Of a DNA stretch of 9,401 nucleotides, positions 1 to 6,093 are shown piece after piece. Source of the stretch: Methylococcaceae bacterium (GTDB taxonomy: Bacteria > Pseudomonadota > Gammaproteobacteria > Methylococcales > Methylococcaceae); NCBI GenBank assembly GCA_028678445.1, contig JAJRDJ010000318.1, positions 1 to 9,401 on the forward strand. The letters run 5' to 3'. The notes below the pieces were generated by a model. It saw only the letters and a program-made list of their open reading frames with translations, did not search any database and was not told the origin of the DNA. Both the position numbers and the translations under genes were made by a program. The number at the start of each line of letters is the position of its first letter. The first letter of the stretch is position 1.

Positions 1-1
1 C

Positions 2-712
2 TTCAAACCCTCTCTGAGGGCCGGGCTGCTCTTTGGGGCCATCTTCCCGCTGTTCGTGAGTCTCGGTTTCTGGCAGCTTCAGCGCGCCGAGGAAAAATCC
101 GCAATCAACGCGCTGCGGGAAGCGCGGACTCAGGAACCCAGCATGCGGCTGGGCCCGGAGACACCGCCAGACCTCGAAGCGATGCGCTACCGCCCCGTCT
201 TTGCGGAGGGTCTATATGATACAACCCATCAATTTCTGCTCGACAACCAGTTAAAGGGTCAGGAGCCTGGTTACCACGTGCTGACCCCTTTGCGACTGGC
301 GGGAAGCAACCAAGCTATTCTGGTTAACCGGGGTTGGGTTCCCCAGGGACCCAGCCGTGCGGCCTTGCCGGATATCGGGCTGGGGCCACCGCGCAAGATT
401 CGTATACAGGGAAAGCTGGATTACCTGCATCGAGTCGGCTTCCGGCTCAAGGGCGCCGAAATACCGGCTGCGGGCTGGCCATCCGTGGTGCAGTTGCCGG
501 AGGCTGACCAGCTGGCGGAACGGCTCGGTTATCCGCTGCTGCCGTATCAGGTATTATTGGACCCGGATGCCGAGAGCGGTTATTTACGGGTATGGCATGC
601 GGCGCCACTGGATCCCGGCAAGAATCTGGGCTATGCCCTGCAATGGTTTCTGTTCGCGGCCGGTGCCGCGTTTCTCTTTTTGCGGCACACGCTAAAGCGT
701 GGTGCCCGATGA
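2..712 (+). CDS. surf1: SURF1-family cytochrome oxidase assembly protein (5' end cut by window edge)
   Basis: SURF1 (Shy1 in yeast) is an inner-membrane factor that helps heme a enter subunit I of cytochrome c oxidase. The frame is open from base 2, so the gene begins outside the window. A GTG at 56 lies inside the first membrane helix and is not the true start. The visible 236 residues have the family plan: an N-terminal helix running into the hallmark LGFWQLQRAEEK, a periplasmic domain with a YHVLTPLR segment and the family block ILVNRGWVP, and a C-terminal helix beginning GYALQWF. About ten residues are probably missing at the N-terminus compared with relatives. The stop at 710-712 is 12 bases before the next gene, so the two are probably co-transcribed. 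The downstream heme A synthase domain fits a heme A / oxidase assembly role. Identification is firm from motifs; the heme-delivery role is family knowledge. Confidence 0.95.
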   Translation, partial: FKPSLRAGLLFGAIFPLFVSLGFWQLQRAEEKSAINALREARTQEPSMRLGPETPPDLEAMRYRPVFAEGLYDTTHQFLLDNQLKGQEPGYHVLTPLRLAGSNQAILVNRGWVPQGPSRAALPDIGLGPPRKIRIQGKLDYLHRVGFRLKGAEIPAAGWPSVVQLPEADQLAERLGYPLLPYQVLLDPDAESGYLRVWHAAPLDPGKNLGYALQWFLFAAGAAFLFLRHTLKRGAR

Positions 713-724
713 TGATTTCAGGTT

Positions 725-1327
725 ATGACTAATCCCGAAAAACCCCGCTTGCACAGCCGGGCCATGATCGTTTTTATTGCGCTGATATCGGTGGTGCCCT
801 TCGTTCTTGCCTGGTATTACGCCCAGCACCCGGAGCTGATCGATAAAACCAGCAACTATGGCACTCTCATCCTGCCTAGCCGCCAGATCGATCATGCACA
901 GCTCGTGGCTGACGGCGTTACCAGCACCGGGAAAGTTCTTGAGCAAATCAAGGGACGCTGGATTCTCCTGCAGGTGTCCCCTGGGCACTGCTCGACAAGC
1001 TGCACCGAAGCCCTCTACAAAACCCATCAGGGCTGGCTGATGCTGAACAAGGAGATGCCCCGTGTGCAGCGGTTGTTGTTGGCATCGACCGTCACACAGG
1101 CGCGCGAAGTGCCTGAAATCGCTCAGGATGACGCCTTGCTCATCGCCGGATTAACGCCGCCGGTGCTGCAGTCGCTCACCAGCGCCATCGGCAAGCCGCC
1201 GGGCGAAGGGGTGGTCATCCTGTTGGACCCGCTTGGTAATCTGGTGCTCTGGTACGACACGGGGTTCGATCCCTACAAGCTGGTCAAGGATCTGAAGCAT
1301 CTGCTGAAGGCCTCGCAGATAGGCTGA
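725..1327 (+). CDS. Membrane-anchored thioredoxin-fold protein, Sco-like, cytochrome oxidase cluster
   Basis: This 200-residue protein has a short charged N-terminus, one hydrophobic helix at about residues 14-31 and a soluble domain expected in the periplasm. The domain carries a CxxxC pair (C89-STS-C93, in SPGHCSTSC), the spacing used by Sco copper chaperones, and a late strand ILLDPLGNLVLWY like the DP-x-G strand of thioredoxin/Sco folds. The metal-binding histidine that Sco proteins have before that strand is not evident; GKPPGEG is found there instead. It may therefore act as a thiol-disulfide or copper-handling factor rather than a standard Sco. Uncharacterised proteins of this kind are common between SURF1 and ctaA in proteobacterial oxidase clusters. 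An AGG lies just before the ATG at 725, and the gene follows SURF1 by 12 bases. The general class is well supported; the precise substrate is unknown. Confidence 0.8.
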   Translation: MTNPEKPRLHSRAMIVFIALISVVPFVLAWYYAQHPELIDKTSNYGTLILPSRQIDHAQLVADGVTSTGKVLEQIKGRWILLQVSPGHCSTSCTEALYKTHQGWLMLNKEMPRVQRLLLASTVTQAREVPEIAQDDALLIAGLTPPVLQSLTSAIGKPPGEGVVILLDPLGNLVLWYDTGFDPYKLVKDLKHLLKASQIG

Positions 1328-1359
1328 GCACCGGGCGTCCGGTAGCCAAGCGTTTTTTT
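1322..1359 (+). terminator. Possible weak intrinsic terminator or attenuator before ctaA-ftsY
   Basis: Just around the stop of the thioredoxin-like gene, GGCT (1322-1325) can pair with AGCC (1344-1347), and inside it ACCGG (1330-1334) with CCGGT (1339-1343) around a GCGT loop, leaving a GAGC bulge. A run of seven T follows at 1353-1359. The five bases between stem and T run, and the bulge, make this weaker than a textbook terminator. It may reduce rather than stop readthrough into the next gene. Seen by eye only; no folding energy was computed. Confidence 0.4.
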
Positions 1360-1421
1360 ATATCGCCCAAGGGCTGGCATATTGCCGGCGTTCATCATTG
1401 CAAAACCTTAAGTTCCATACC

Positions 1422-3446
1422 ATGTTCAGGAAACTGACTCTCTTTACCCTCTTGCTGGCCTTCTGCGTCGTGTTGCTGGGGGCCTATGTCCGGCTAGCGG
1501 ACGCGGGGCTGGGCTGTCCCGACTGGCCGGGCTGTTACGGCAAGCTGATCGTCGATCCGCCCGCCACGGCCAGCGGTGCCATGGACCCCGCATTCGACGC
1601 GGTAAAAGCCTGGAAGGAGATGAGCCATCGGTATCTCGCGGGTACCCTCGGTCTTTTCGTGCTGGCATTGGCGGTGCTGGTGTTCCGGCTGCGCGAGAAC
1701 CAGGGCCGGGCTATCGCCCTGACTTACGGCATCGTATTGCTGATTGTCACGCAGGCGCTGCTCGGTATGTGGGCCGTGAAATTTCATGTCATGCCCCTGA
1801 TCGTCACGGCACACCTCCTTACCGGATTTCTCATCCTCTGGCTGTTGTATCGGCTGTACCTGACCACGGGTCCCCAATATCCGCCGACGGAAAACGGCGC
1901 CGGACTCCGGTGGTTAAGCCGGCTGGGGCTGGTGCTGTTATTCCTGCAAACCGTGCTGGGTGGCTGGGTCTCCTCGAATTACGCGGCACTGTCCTGCCCG
2001 GATTTTCCGACCTGCCTCGGCAGCTGGAATCCCGACGCCGACTATGCCGGCGCGCTGACAGGGATCATCCATCCCGACGACTATCAGGGCAAGCTGTTGC
2101 CGCCGCCGGCCCGGGTTGCCATTCATTACCTGCATCGGGTCGGCGCCCTCGTCGCTTTTTTGGTGCTCACAATGCTGGCGATGGGTGTCACTTCCAATCG
2201 GAAGGTGCCGCGCCTCAGCAAGGCCGGTTTATGGCTGAGCTTCCTGCTGCTGGTCCAGATTGGGCTGGGCATGGCGCTGATCCTTTTGCGTCTACCGGTG
2301 GCCCTGGCGGTCGCGCATCATGGTCTGGCGGCGCTGCTCCTGATAAACGTCGCGCACCTGCAGTACTTCCTGGGGCTACAGCCCCGTGAGCGGCCGGCCG
2401 AGCCCGCCGTGGCGACACCCCCGGAGGTTCCCGGTCAGCTGGAAGTCATTCCCTCCGTTACCCTGGCCCCCTCGCCCGTGGTTCCACAACCTGTTGAGGT
2501 CATGCCGGAGCCCTCGCCCGAGGGGTTGTTCGTCCGGCTGAAGAGCCAGCTCGGTAAAACCCGCGGGGGGCTGACTGGCTTTCTCGGCACGCTGGCGCTG
2601 GGCAAGAAGGCCATCGACCGGGACTTTCTCGAAAATCTCGAAGCCCAGTTGCTCACGGCGGATATTGGCGTGACCGCGACCCGCGACATCATCGCGCACC
2701 TGACGGAGAGCCTGGAACGCCACGAACTGGCCGATATTGAAGTGCTCAAAGACCGGCTGCGGACCTATCTGCATGAGATCGTCGCGCCGGTCAGCGTCCC
2801 CCTGATCATTCCCGATGAAACCCGGCCCTTTGTCATTCTCGTGGTCGGCGTCAACGGCGTCGGCAAAACCACCACCATTGGCAAGCTGGCCAAGCGCCTG
2901 CAGAACCAGGGTCACAGCATCATGCTGGCGGCGGGTGACACCTTCCGCGCGGCGGCGGTGGAGCAGTTGCAGACCTGGGGTGAGCGCAATCACGTGCCGG
3001 TCATCGCCCAGCATAGCGGGGCCGATTCGGCTTCAGTGATTTATGACGCCTTGCAGGCCGCACAGGCGCGCGGCATTGATGTGCTGATTGCCGACACGGC
3101 GGGCCGCCTGCATAACAAGTCCCATCTCATGGCGGAGTTGAGCAAGATCAAGCGTATCATGGCGCGCCTGGATGACGCGGCACCCCACGAGGTACTGCTG
3201 GTGCTCGATGCGGGCACGGGCCAGAATGCCATCAACCAGGCTCGCCAGTTCCACGAGTCCGTCGGACTCACCGGCTTGGCGCTGACCAAGCTGGATGGCA
3301 CGGCCAAGGGCGGTGTTCTGTTCGCGCTGGCCAAACAGTTTGGCATCCCCATCCGTTACATCGGCATTGGCGAGACCATCGACGACCTGCAGGACTTCGA
3401 TGCCCGTCAGTTCATCGATGCGCTATTCACCGAACCGGGTGCCTGA
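1422..3446 (+). CDS. ctaA-ftsY: Fusion: heme A synthase (CtaA/COX15) - SRP receptor GTPase (FtsY)
   Basis: One open frame of 674 codons joins two normally separate proteins. Residues 1-318 are a full CtaA, which oxidises heme O to heme A: eight hydrophobic helices, likely heme-ligand histidines H69 (with E66 nearby), H131, H235/H238 and H299/H300, and cysteine pairs C32/C38 and C192/C198 in loops on the periplasmic side. Residues 320-368 form a Pro/Glu/Val-rich linker resembling an FtsY A domain. Residues 369-674 are a full FtsY NG domain: the membrane-binding helix at the A/N boundary, P-loop GVNGVGKTTT (476-485), DTFRAAA (506-512), DTAGR (558-562), DAGTGQNA, TKLDGTAKGG (622-631) and GIGE (648-651). 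With eight helices and a cytoplasmic N-terminus, FtsY falls in the cytoplasm, as it must. I chose ATG 1422 (MFRKLTLF, family-like) over an in-frame TTG at 1398. Neither half is visibly damaged. An assembly misjoin cannot be excluded from the sequence alone. Confidence 0.9.
   Translation: MFRKLTLFTLLLAFCVVLLGAYVRLADAGLGCPDWPGCYGKLIVDPPATASGAMDPAFDAVKAWKEMSHRYLAGTLGLFVLALAVLVFRLRENQGRAIALTYGIVLLIVTQALLGMWAVKFHVMPLIVTAHLLTGFLILWLLYRLYLTTGPQYPPTENGAGLRWLSRLGLVLLFLQTVLGGWVSSNYAALSCPDFPTCLGSWNPDADYAGALTGIIHPDDYQGKLLPPPARVAIHYLHRVGALVAFLVLTMLAMGVTSNRKVPRLSKAGLWLSFLLLVQIGLGMALILLRLPVALAVAHHGLAALLLINVAHLQYFLGLQPRERPAEPAVATPPEVPGQLEVIPSVTLAPSPVVPQPVEVMPEPSPEGLFVRLKSQLGKTRGGLTGFLGTLALGKKAIDRDFLENLEAQLLTADIGVTATRDIIAHLTESLERHELADIEVLKDRLRTYLHEIVAPVSVPLIIPDETRPFVILVVGVNGVGKTTTIGKLAKRLQNQGHSIMLAAGDTFRAAAVEQLQTWGERNHVPVIAQHSGADSASVIYDALQAAQARGIDVLIADTAGRLHNKSHLMAELSKIKRIMARLDDAAPHEVLLVLDAGTGQNAINQARQFHESVGLTGLALTKLDGTAKGGVLFALAKQFGIPIRYIGIGETIDDLQDFDARQFIDALFTEPGA
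2423..2504 (+). promoter_or_regulatory. Possible internal translation start region for a free FtsY
   Basis: Within the linker there is a strong Shine-Dalgarno-like GGAGGT at 2423-2428. The nearest in-frame candidate after it is a rare CTG at 2439. Further in-frame starts are GTG 2478 and ATG 2502; the ATG has GAGGT only one base before it, which is too close to be optimal. Starting at ATG 2502 (residue 361) would give a 314-residue FtsY made of the NG domain plus its membrane-binding helix, close to the size of naturally short FtsY proteins. The sequence allows a separate FtsY product but does not show that it is made. Confidence 0.3.
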
Positions 3447-3486
3447 TTCGGCCCTCGACCGAGTTTTACTCAACCGGGTAATCATC

Positions 3487-3888
3487 ATGTTCAGGATATT
3501 CATCCGTTTCCTTATGGCTCTGGCGCTGGTGTTGGGCACCTGGAATCCCAGCGGCTACTCCTATATCCACTGGCTACAGCAAAGTCTGCCGGATTTCACG
3601 GCGCCGTTGGCCTTTGCCGGCGTGGTGCTGCTGATTGGGTGGGTCATGTTTCTGCATGCCACGCTGGAATCCCTCGGGTTCCTCGGCATCCTCCTGGCCG
3701 CCGCCTTTTTTGGCACGCTCACCTGGCTGTTTTTTGATCAGGGCTGGATCACCGCAAAGAATGATGTCGTCACTTGGGTATCGCTGACCGTGCTGGCCGC
3801 CATCCTCACCGTGGGCATGGCCTGGTCCCACATCTGGCGCCGTATGTCGGGACAGGTTGAAATCGATGAAGACCCACATCGGCGCTAA
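3487..3888 (+). CDS. Small four-helix membrane protein, DUF6524-like
   Basis: This is a 133-residue hydrophobic protein with four likely membrane helices at about residues 4-19, 40-59, 63-83 and 94-113. A conserved-looking TWNPSGYSY segment follows helix 1. The tail (SHIWRRMSGQVEIDEDPHRR) starts with basic residues and ends acidic and is probably cytoplasmic. I recognise the pattern (NPSGYSY, WSHI.RR..GQV) as that of the uncharacterised DUF6524 family, from memory; no function is known to me. The frame stays open upstream into ftsY, but ATG 3487 gives a clean family-like start (MFRIFIRFL), and an earlier start would add an unrelated, non-hydrophobic stretch out of frame with FtsY. The 40-base gap after the fusion gene suggests co-transcription. 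There is no clear Shine-Dalgarno sequence. Reality as a gene is likely; the role is unknown. Confidence 0.8.
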   Translation: MFRIFIRFLMALALVLGTWNPSGYSYIHWLQQSLPDFTAPLAFAGVVLLIGWVMFLHATLESLGFLGILLAAAFFGTLTWLFFDQGWITAKNDVVTWVSLTVLAAILTVGMAWSHIWRRMSGQVEIDEDPHRR

Positions 3889-3928
3889 GGGGGGTTGCGG
3901 TATTTGATGGCGGATATGTGGTTTTGCC

Positions 3929-4459
3929 ATGCATACATTCGGCATACTCATAAAATGGAATGATGACCGTGCTTTTGATTTTATTACCGATGATGGTGAT
4001 GGTTCCGAGGTCTTTGTGCACATTTCTGCCTTCCCAGAAATGGGGCCGAGACCCCGGTTGGGTGAACGTCTCTCATTCGAGATCGAATTAGGCCCTGATG
4101 GGTATCGGCAGGCAAAGTACATCAACTTCCCTGATCGCTTGATAGGTAGACGACATAAATCGCGCGTCCCAAATCATCGGACTCCGCTGAGATTTCTCGC
4201 TACCCTGGCCCTTGCGATTGTTGTTGGAATATACGTACACGCAAAATACTTACGATTCTCCATTCCATTTAAACCAACGACAGCCCAGCCGATCATTGAA
4301 GAGAGTGCAGTGCAATACAGTTGCGATGGCCGTACCTGTTGCCCACAGATGTCTTCTTGTGCCGAAGCCATGTACTTTTTGCGAAATTGCCCAGATGTCA
4401 AATTGGATGGAGACAACGACGGTGTGCCATGCGAGGGCCAGTGGTGCGCAAGGCCATAG
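3929..4459 (+). CDS. Cold-shock domain - transmembrane - excalibur domain protein
   Basis: The protein has 176 residues in three parts. Residues 2-66 are a cold-shock (OB-fold nucleic-acid-binding) domain: GILIKWNDDRAFDFI carries the RNP1-like motif, with D17 where a glycine is usual, and VFVHIS (28-33) is RNP2. A basic stretch (RRHKSR, 74-79) leads to one helix at about 87-105. Residues 130-173 are an excalibur domain, a small cysteine-rich extracytoplasmic calcium-binding fold, ending in the signature DGDNDGVPCE (160-169), with further cysteines at 132, 137, 138, 144, 154, 168 and 173. The positive-inside rule puts the nucleic-acid domain in the cytoplasm and the calcium domain in the periplasm. 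I recall similar domain pairings in gammaproteobacteria, but no known function. ATG 3929 is the only suitable start, with a poor ribosome site. Base composition is lower in G+C than its neighbours. Confidence 0.85.
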   Translation: MHTFGILIKWNDDRAFDFITDDGDGSEVFVHISAFPEMGPRPRLGERLSFEIELGPDGYRQAKYINFPDRLIGRRHKSRVPNHRTPLRFLATLALAIVVGIYVHAKYLRFSIPFKPTTAQPIIEESAVQYSCDGRTCCPQMSSCAEAMYFLRNCPDVKLDGDNDGVPCEGQWCARP

Positions 4460-4498
4460 GTCAAGCAATTTCCGGATTGTTGATGGATACTCGGGACT

Positions 4499-4533
4499 AC
4501 ACTCACAAAATCGGGGTGTCGACTTGTGAGTGT
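4499..4533. repeat. Perfect 10-bp inverted repeat (hairpin or operator)
   Basis: ACACTCACAA at 4499-4508 is exactly reverse-complementary to TTGTGAGTGT at 4524-4533, with a 15-base spacer. It lies 39 bases after the stop of the excalibur gene. In RNA it would form a 10-bp stem. No T run follows on either strand, so a classical intrinsic terminator is not supported. A dyad binding site for a regulator or a 3'-end-protecting hairpin is possible. Confidence 0.7.
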
Positions 4534-4711
4534 TCAAGAATTATCCCGAAACAATTTCATGTCGACGTGTAGGGAAGATGGGAAGTGGCTTACCCCGTGG
4601 TTACCTATACCTTTGCGCCGGCGTTGCTTGTTGTTCAAACGCAGTACATAGGAGTCGAGGTTATCGATCTTCAAAAATCAGGGTCGGCATGAGCAAGGCT
4701 TTCCTGTCGAC
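4517..4711. repeat. Three copies of TGTCGAC
   Basis: The 7-mer TGTCGAC, whose core GTCGAC is palindromic, occurs at 4517-4523, 4560-4566 and 4705-4711. The first copy sits in the spacer of the inverted repeat. Three copies in under 200 bases is more than expected by chance, but spacing is irregular and flanks differ, so a regulatory meaning is speculative. Confidence 0.3.
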
Positions 4712-4809
4712 TAAGCCCTTCTCGATTACTCTTAATTAATGGGGCGGGCGCTGAGTGTGTCTGCTTGAGGCATGACCGGTTTTTCCCAGAGTTGAAATAG
4801 AAAATAACC

Positions 4810-6081
4810 ATGTCCGAAAAAATTCAGGCCATCCGGGGGATGCACGACATTCTGCCAGAGCTTACCCCCCGCTGGCAGTACGTGGAGAGCGTATTACGGC
4901 GCGTCATGGGGGCTTATGGGTATCGGGAAATCCGTCTACCCATCGTCGAAAAAACCGAACTTTTCAAGCGCTCCATCGGCGAAGTGACCGACATCGTCGA
5001 AAAGGAGATGTACACCTTCGATGATCGCAACGGTGACTCGCTGACGCTGCGGCCCGAGGGCACGGCGGGTTGTTTGCGGGCATGCCTGGAGCACAGCCTC
5101 TTGCATAACCAGACCCAACGGCTCTGGTACATGGGGCAGATGTTCCGCCATGAGCGCCCGCAGAAAGGCCGCTATCGGCAGTTTCACCAATTGGGCGTCG
5201 AGGCTTACGGCATGCCGGGGCCCGATATCGACGCCGAGCTCATCCTGTTGTGCCGGCGGCTGTGGCGCGTCTTGGGCATCGATCGGAAGTTGGAGCTGCA
5301 GATAAATTCCCTGGGCACGGCCGAGGAGCGCATCGCCTACCGCGCCAGGCTGGTGGACTATTTCCAGGCACATTTTGACGCGCTGGACGAGGACAGCCGT
5401 CGCCGGCTGAATACCAATCCGCTGCGCATTCTCGACAGCAAGAACCCGGCGCTGGCGGCCGTCATCGCTGGGGCGCCGGTACTGACGCAAGAACTGAACG
5501 AGACTTCACGGGTGCATTTCCAGTCGCTGCGGCACCGGCTGGAGGACGCGGGCGTCGCCTATGTCGTCAACCCGCGCCTGGTGCGCGGTCTGGACTATTA
5601 CTCCCGGACCGTGTTCGAATGGGTTACGCAGGAGCTTGGCGCCCAGGGCACGGTCTGCGCCGGCGGCCGGTATGACGGGCTGATCGAGCAACTGGGCGGC
5701 AAGGCTTCCACCGCGGTCGGCTTCGCGCTGGGCATGGAACGGCTGATTGACCTGCTGGATGCGCCGGAACGTTTCGATGCCGCCGCCGCGCCCCATGCCT
5801 ACCTGATCGCCGTCGGCGAACTGGCGGAGGCGAAGGCGACCCGCTTGGCGGAAAGCCTTAGGGACGCACTGCCCGATCTGCACCTGCAGTTGCACTGCGG
5901 TGGCGGCAGTTTCAAGAGTCAGTTCAAGCGTGCCGACAAAAGCGGCGCCGCCTTGGCCCTGATTCTGGGCGACGACGAGGCGCGTGACCAGACAATCAGC
6001 GTCAAGTCCCTCCGAAATGACGAAGGGCAGAAGACCCTGACAATTGCCGAGCTGATCACTTTTTTGCATACCCTGATGTGA
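4810..6081 (+). CDS. hisS: Histidyl-tRNA synthetase
   Basis: This cytoplasmic class II enzyme charges tRNA-His with histidine using ATP. The 423 residues match the usual length (about 424). Seen in order: the N-terminal IRGMHDILP, motif 1 helix and strand (about 25-50), LRPEGTAG (80-87), motif 2 with MFRHERPQKGRYRQFHQ (111-127), the histidine-specific loop LVRGLDYYSRTVFE with the catalytic arginine at R259, GGRYDGLIEQLGG, motif 3 GFALGMERL (304-312, R311), and a C-terminal anticodon-binding domain (about 330-423). All key residues are present. ATG 4810 gives the family-typical N-terminus MSEKIQAIRG; its Shine-Dalgarno sequence is weak. It is the first gene of the hisS-yfgM-bamB-der operon and follows a 350-base gap, so it probably has its own promoter. 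In many gammaproteobacteria ispG precedes it; here it does not. Confidence 0.98.
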   Translation: MSEKIQAIRGMHDILPELTPRWQYVESVLRRVMGAYGYREIRLPIVEKTELFKRSIGEVTDIVEKEMYTFDDRNGDSLTLRPEGTAGCLRACLEHSLLHNQTQRLWYMGQMFRHERPQKGRYRQFHQLGVEAYGMPGPDIDAELILLCRRLWRVLGIDRKLELQINSLGTAEERIAYRARLVDYFQAHFDALDEDSRRRLNTNPLRILDSKNPALAAVIAGAPVLTQELNETSRVHFQSLRHRLEDAGVAYVVNPRLVRGLDYYSRTVFEWVTQELGAQGTVCAGGRYDGLIEQLGGKASTAVGFALGMERLIDLLDAPERFDAAAAPHAYLIAVGELAEAKATRLAESLRDALPDLHLQLHCGGGSFKSQFKRADKSGAALALILGDDEARDQTISVKSLRNDEGQKTLTIAELITFLHTLM

Positions 6082-6093
6082 GACGAGACCCAA

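Larger units (their letters stand above)
4460..4809. other. 350-base intergenic region before hisS
   Basis: No convincing gene is visible here. Short open frames on both strands lack recognisable domains and overlap each other. The stretch holds a perfect 10-bp inverted repeat near its left end (4499-4533), three copies of TGTCGAC, and an AT-rich palindrome TTAATTAA at 4732-4739. It must contain the promoter and leader of the hisS operon, but no -35/-10 pair matched the sigma-70 consensus well enough to call. Confidence 0.6.

Noticed and set aside
1398..1421. TTG at 1398 as the start of the fusion gene
   Set aside because: It would add eight residues that do not look like CtaA. ATG 1422 gives the family-like MFRKLTLF start; neither has a strong ribosome site.
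3447..3470. Possible terminator after ftsY (TCGG / CCGA followed by GTTTT)
   Set aside because: The stem is only four base pairs and the T run has four bases, too weak to support.
3295..3486. Upstream extension of the DUF6524-like frame into ftsY
   Set aside because: The extra 64 residues are an out-of-frame reading of the FtsY C-terminus; ATG 3487 starts directly before the first membrane helix.
4212..4739. Several short open frames on both strands in and after the excalibur gene
   Set aside because: They overlap a better-supported gene or one another and show no signal, domain or plausible start context.
4700..4809. Sigma-70 promoter for hisS (candidates TTGAGG at 4765 and TTAATT at 4732)
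   Set aside because: No pair of boxes with 16-18 base spacing matched the consensus well enough to report as a feature.
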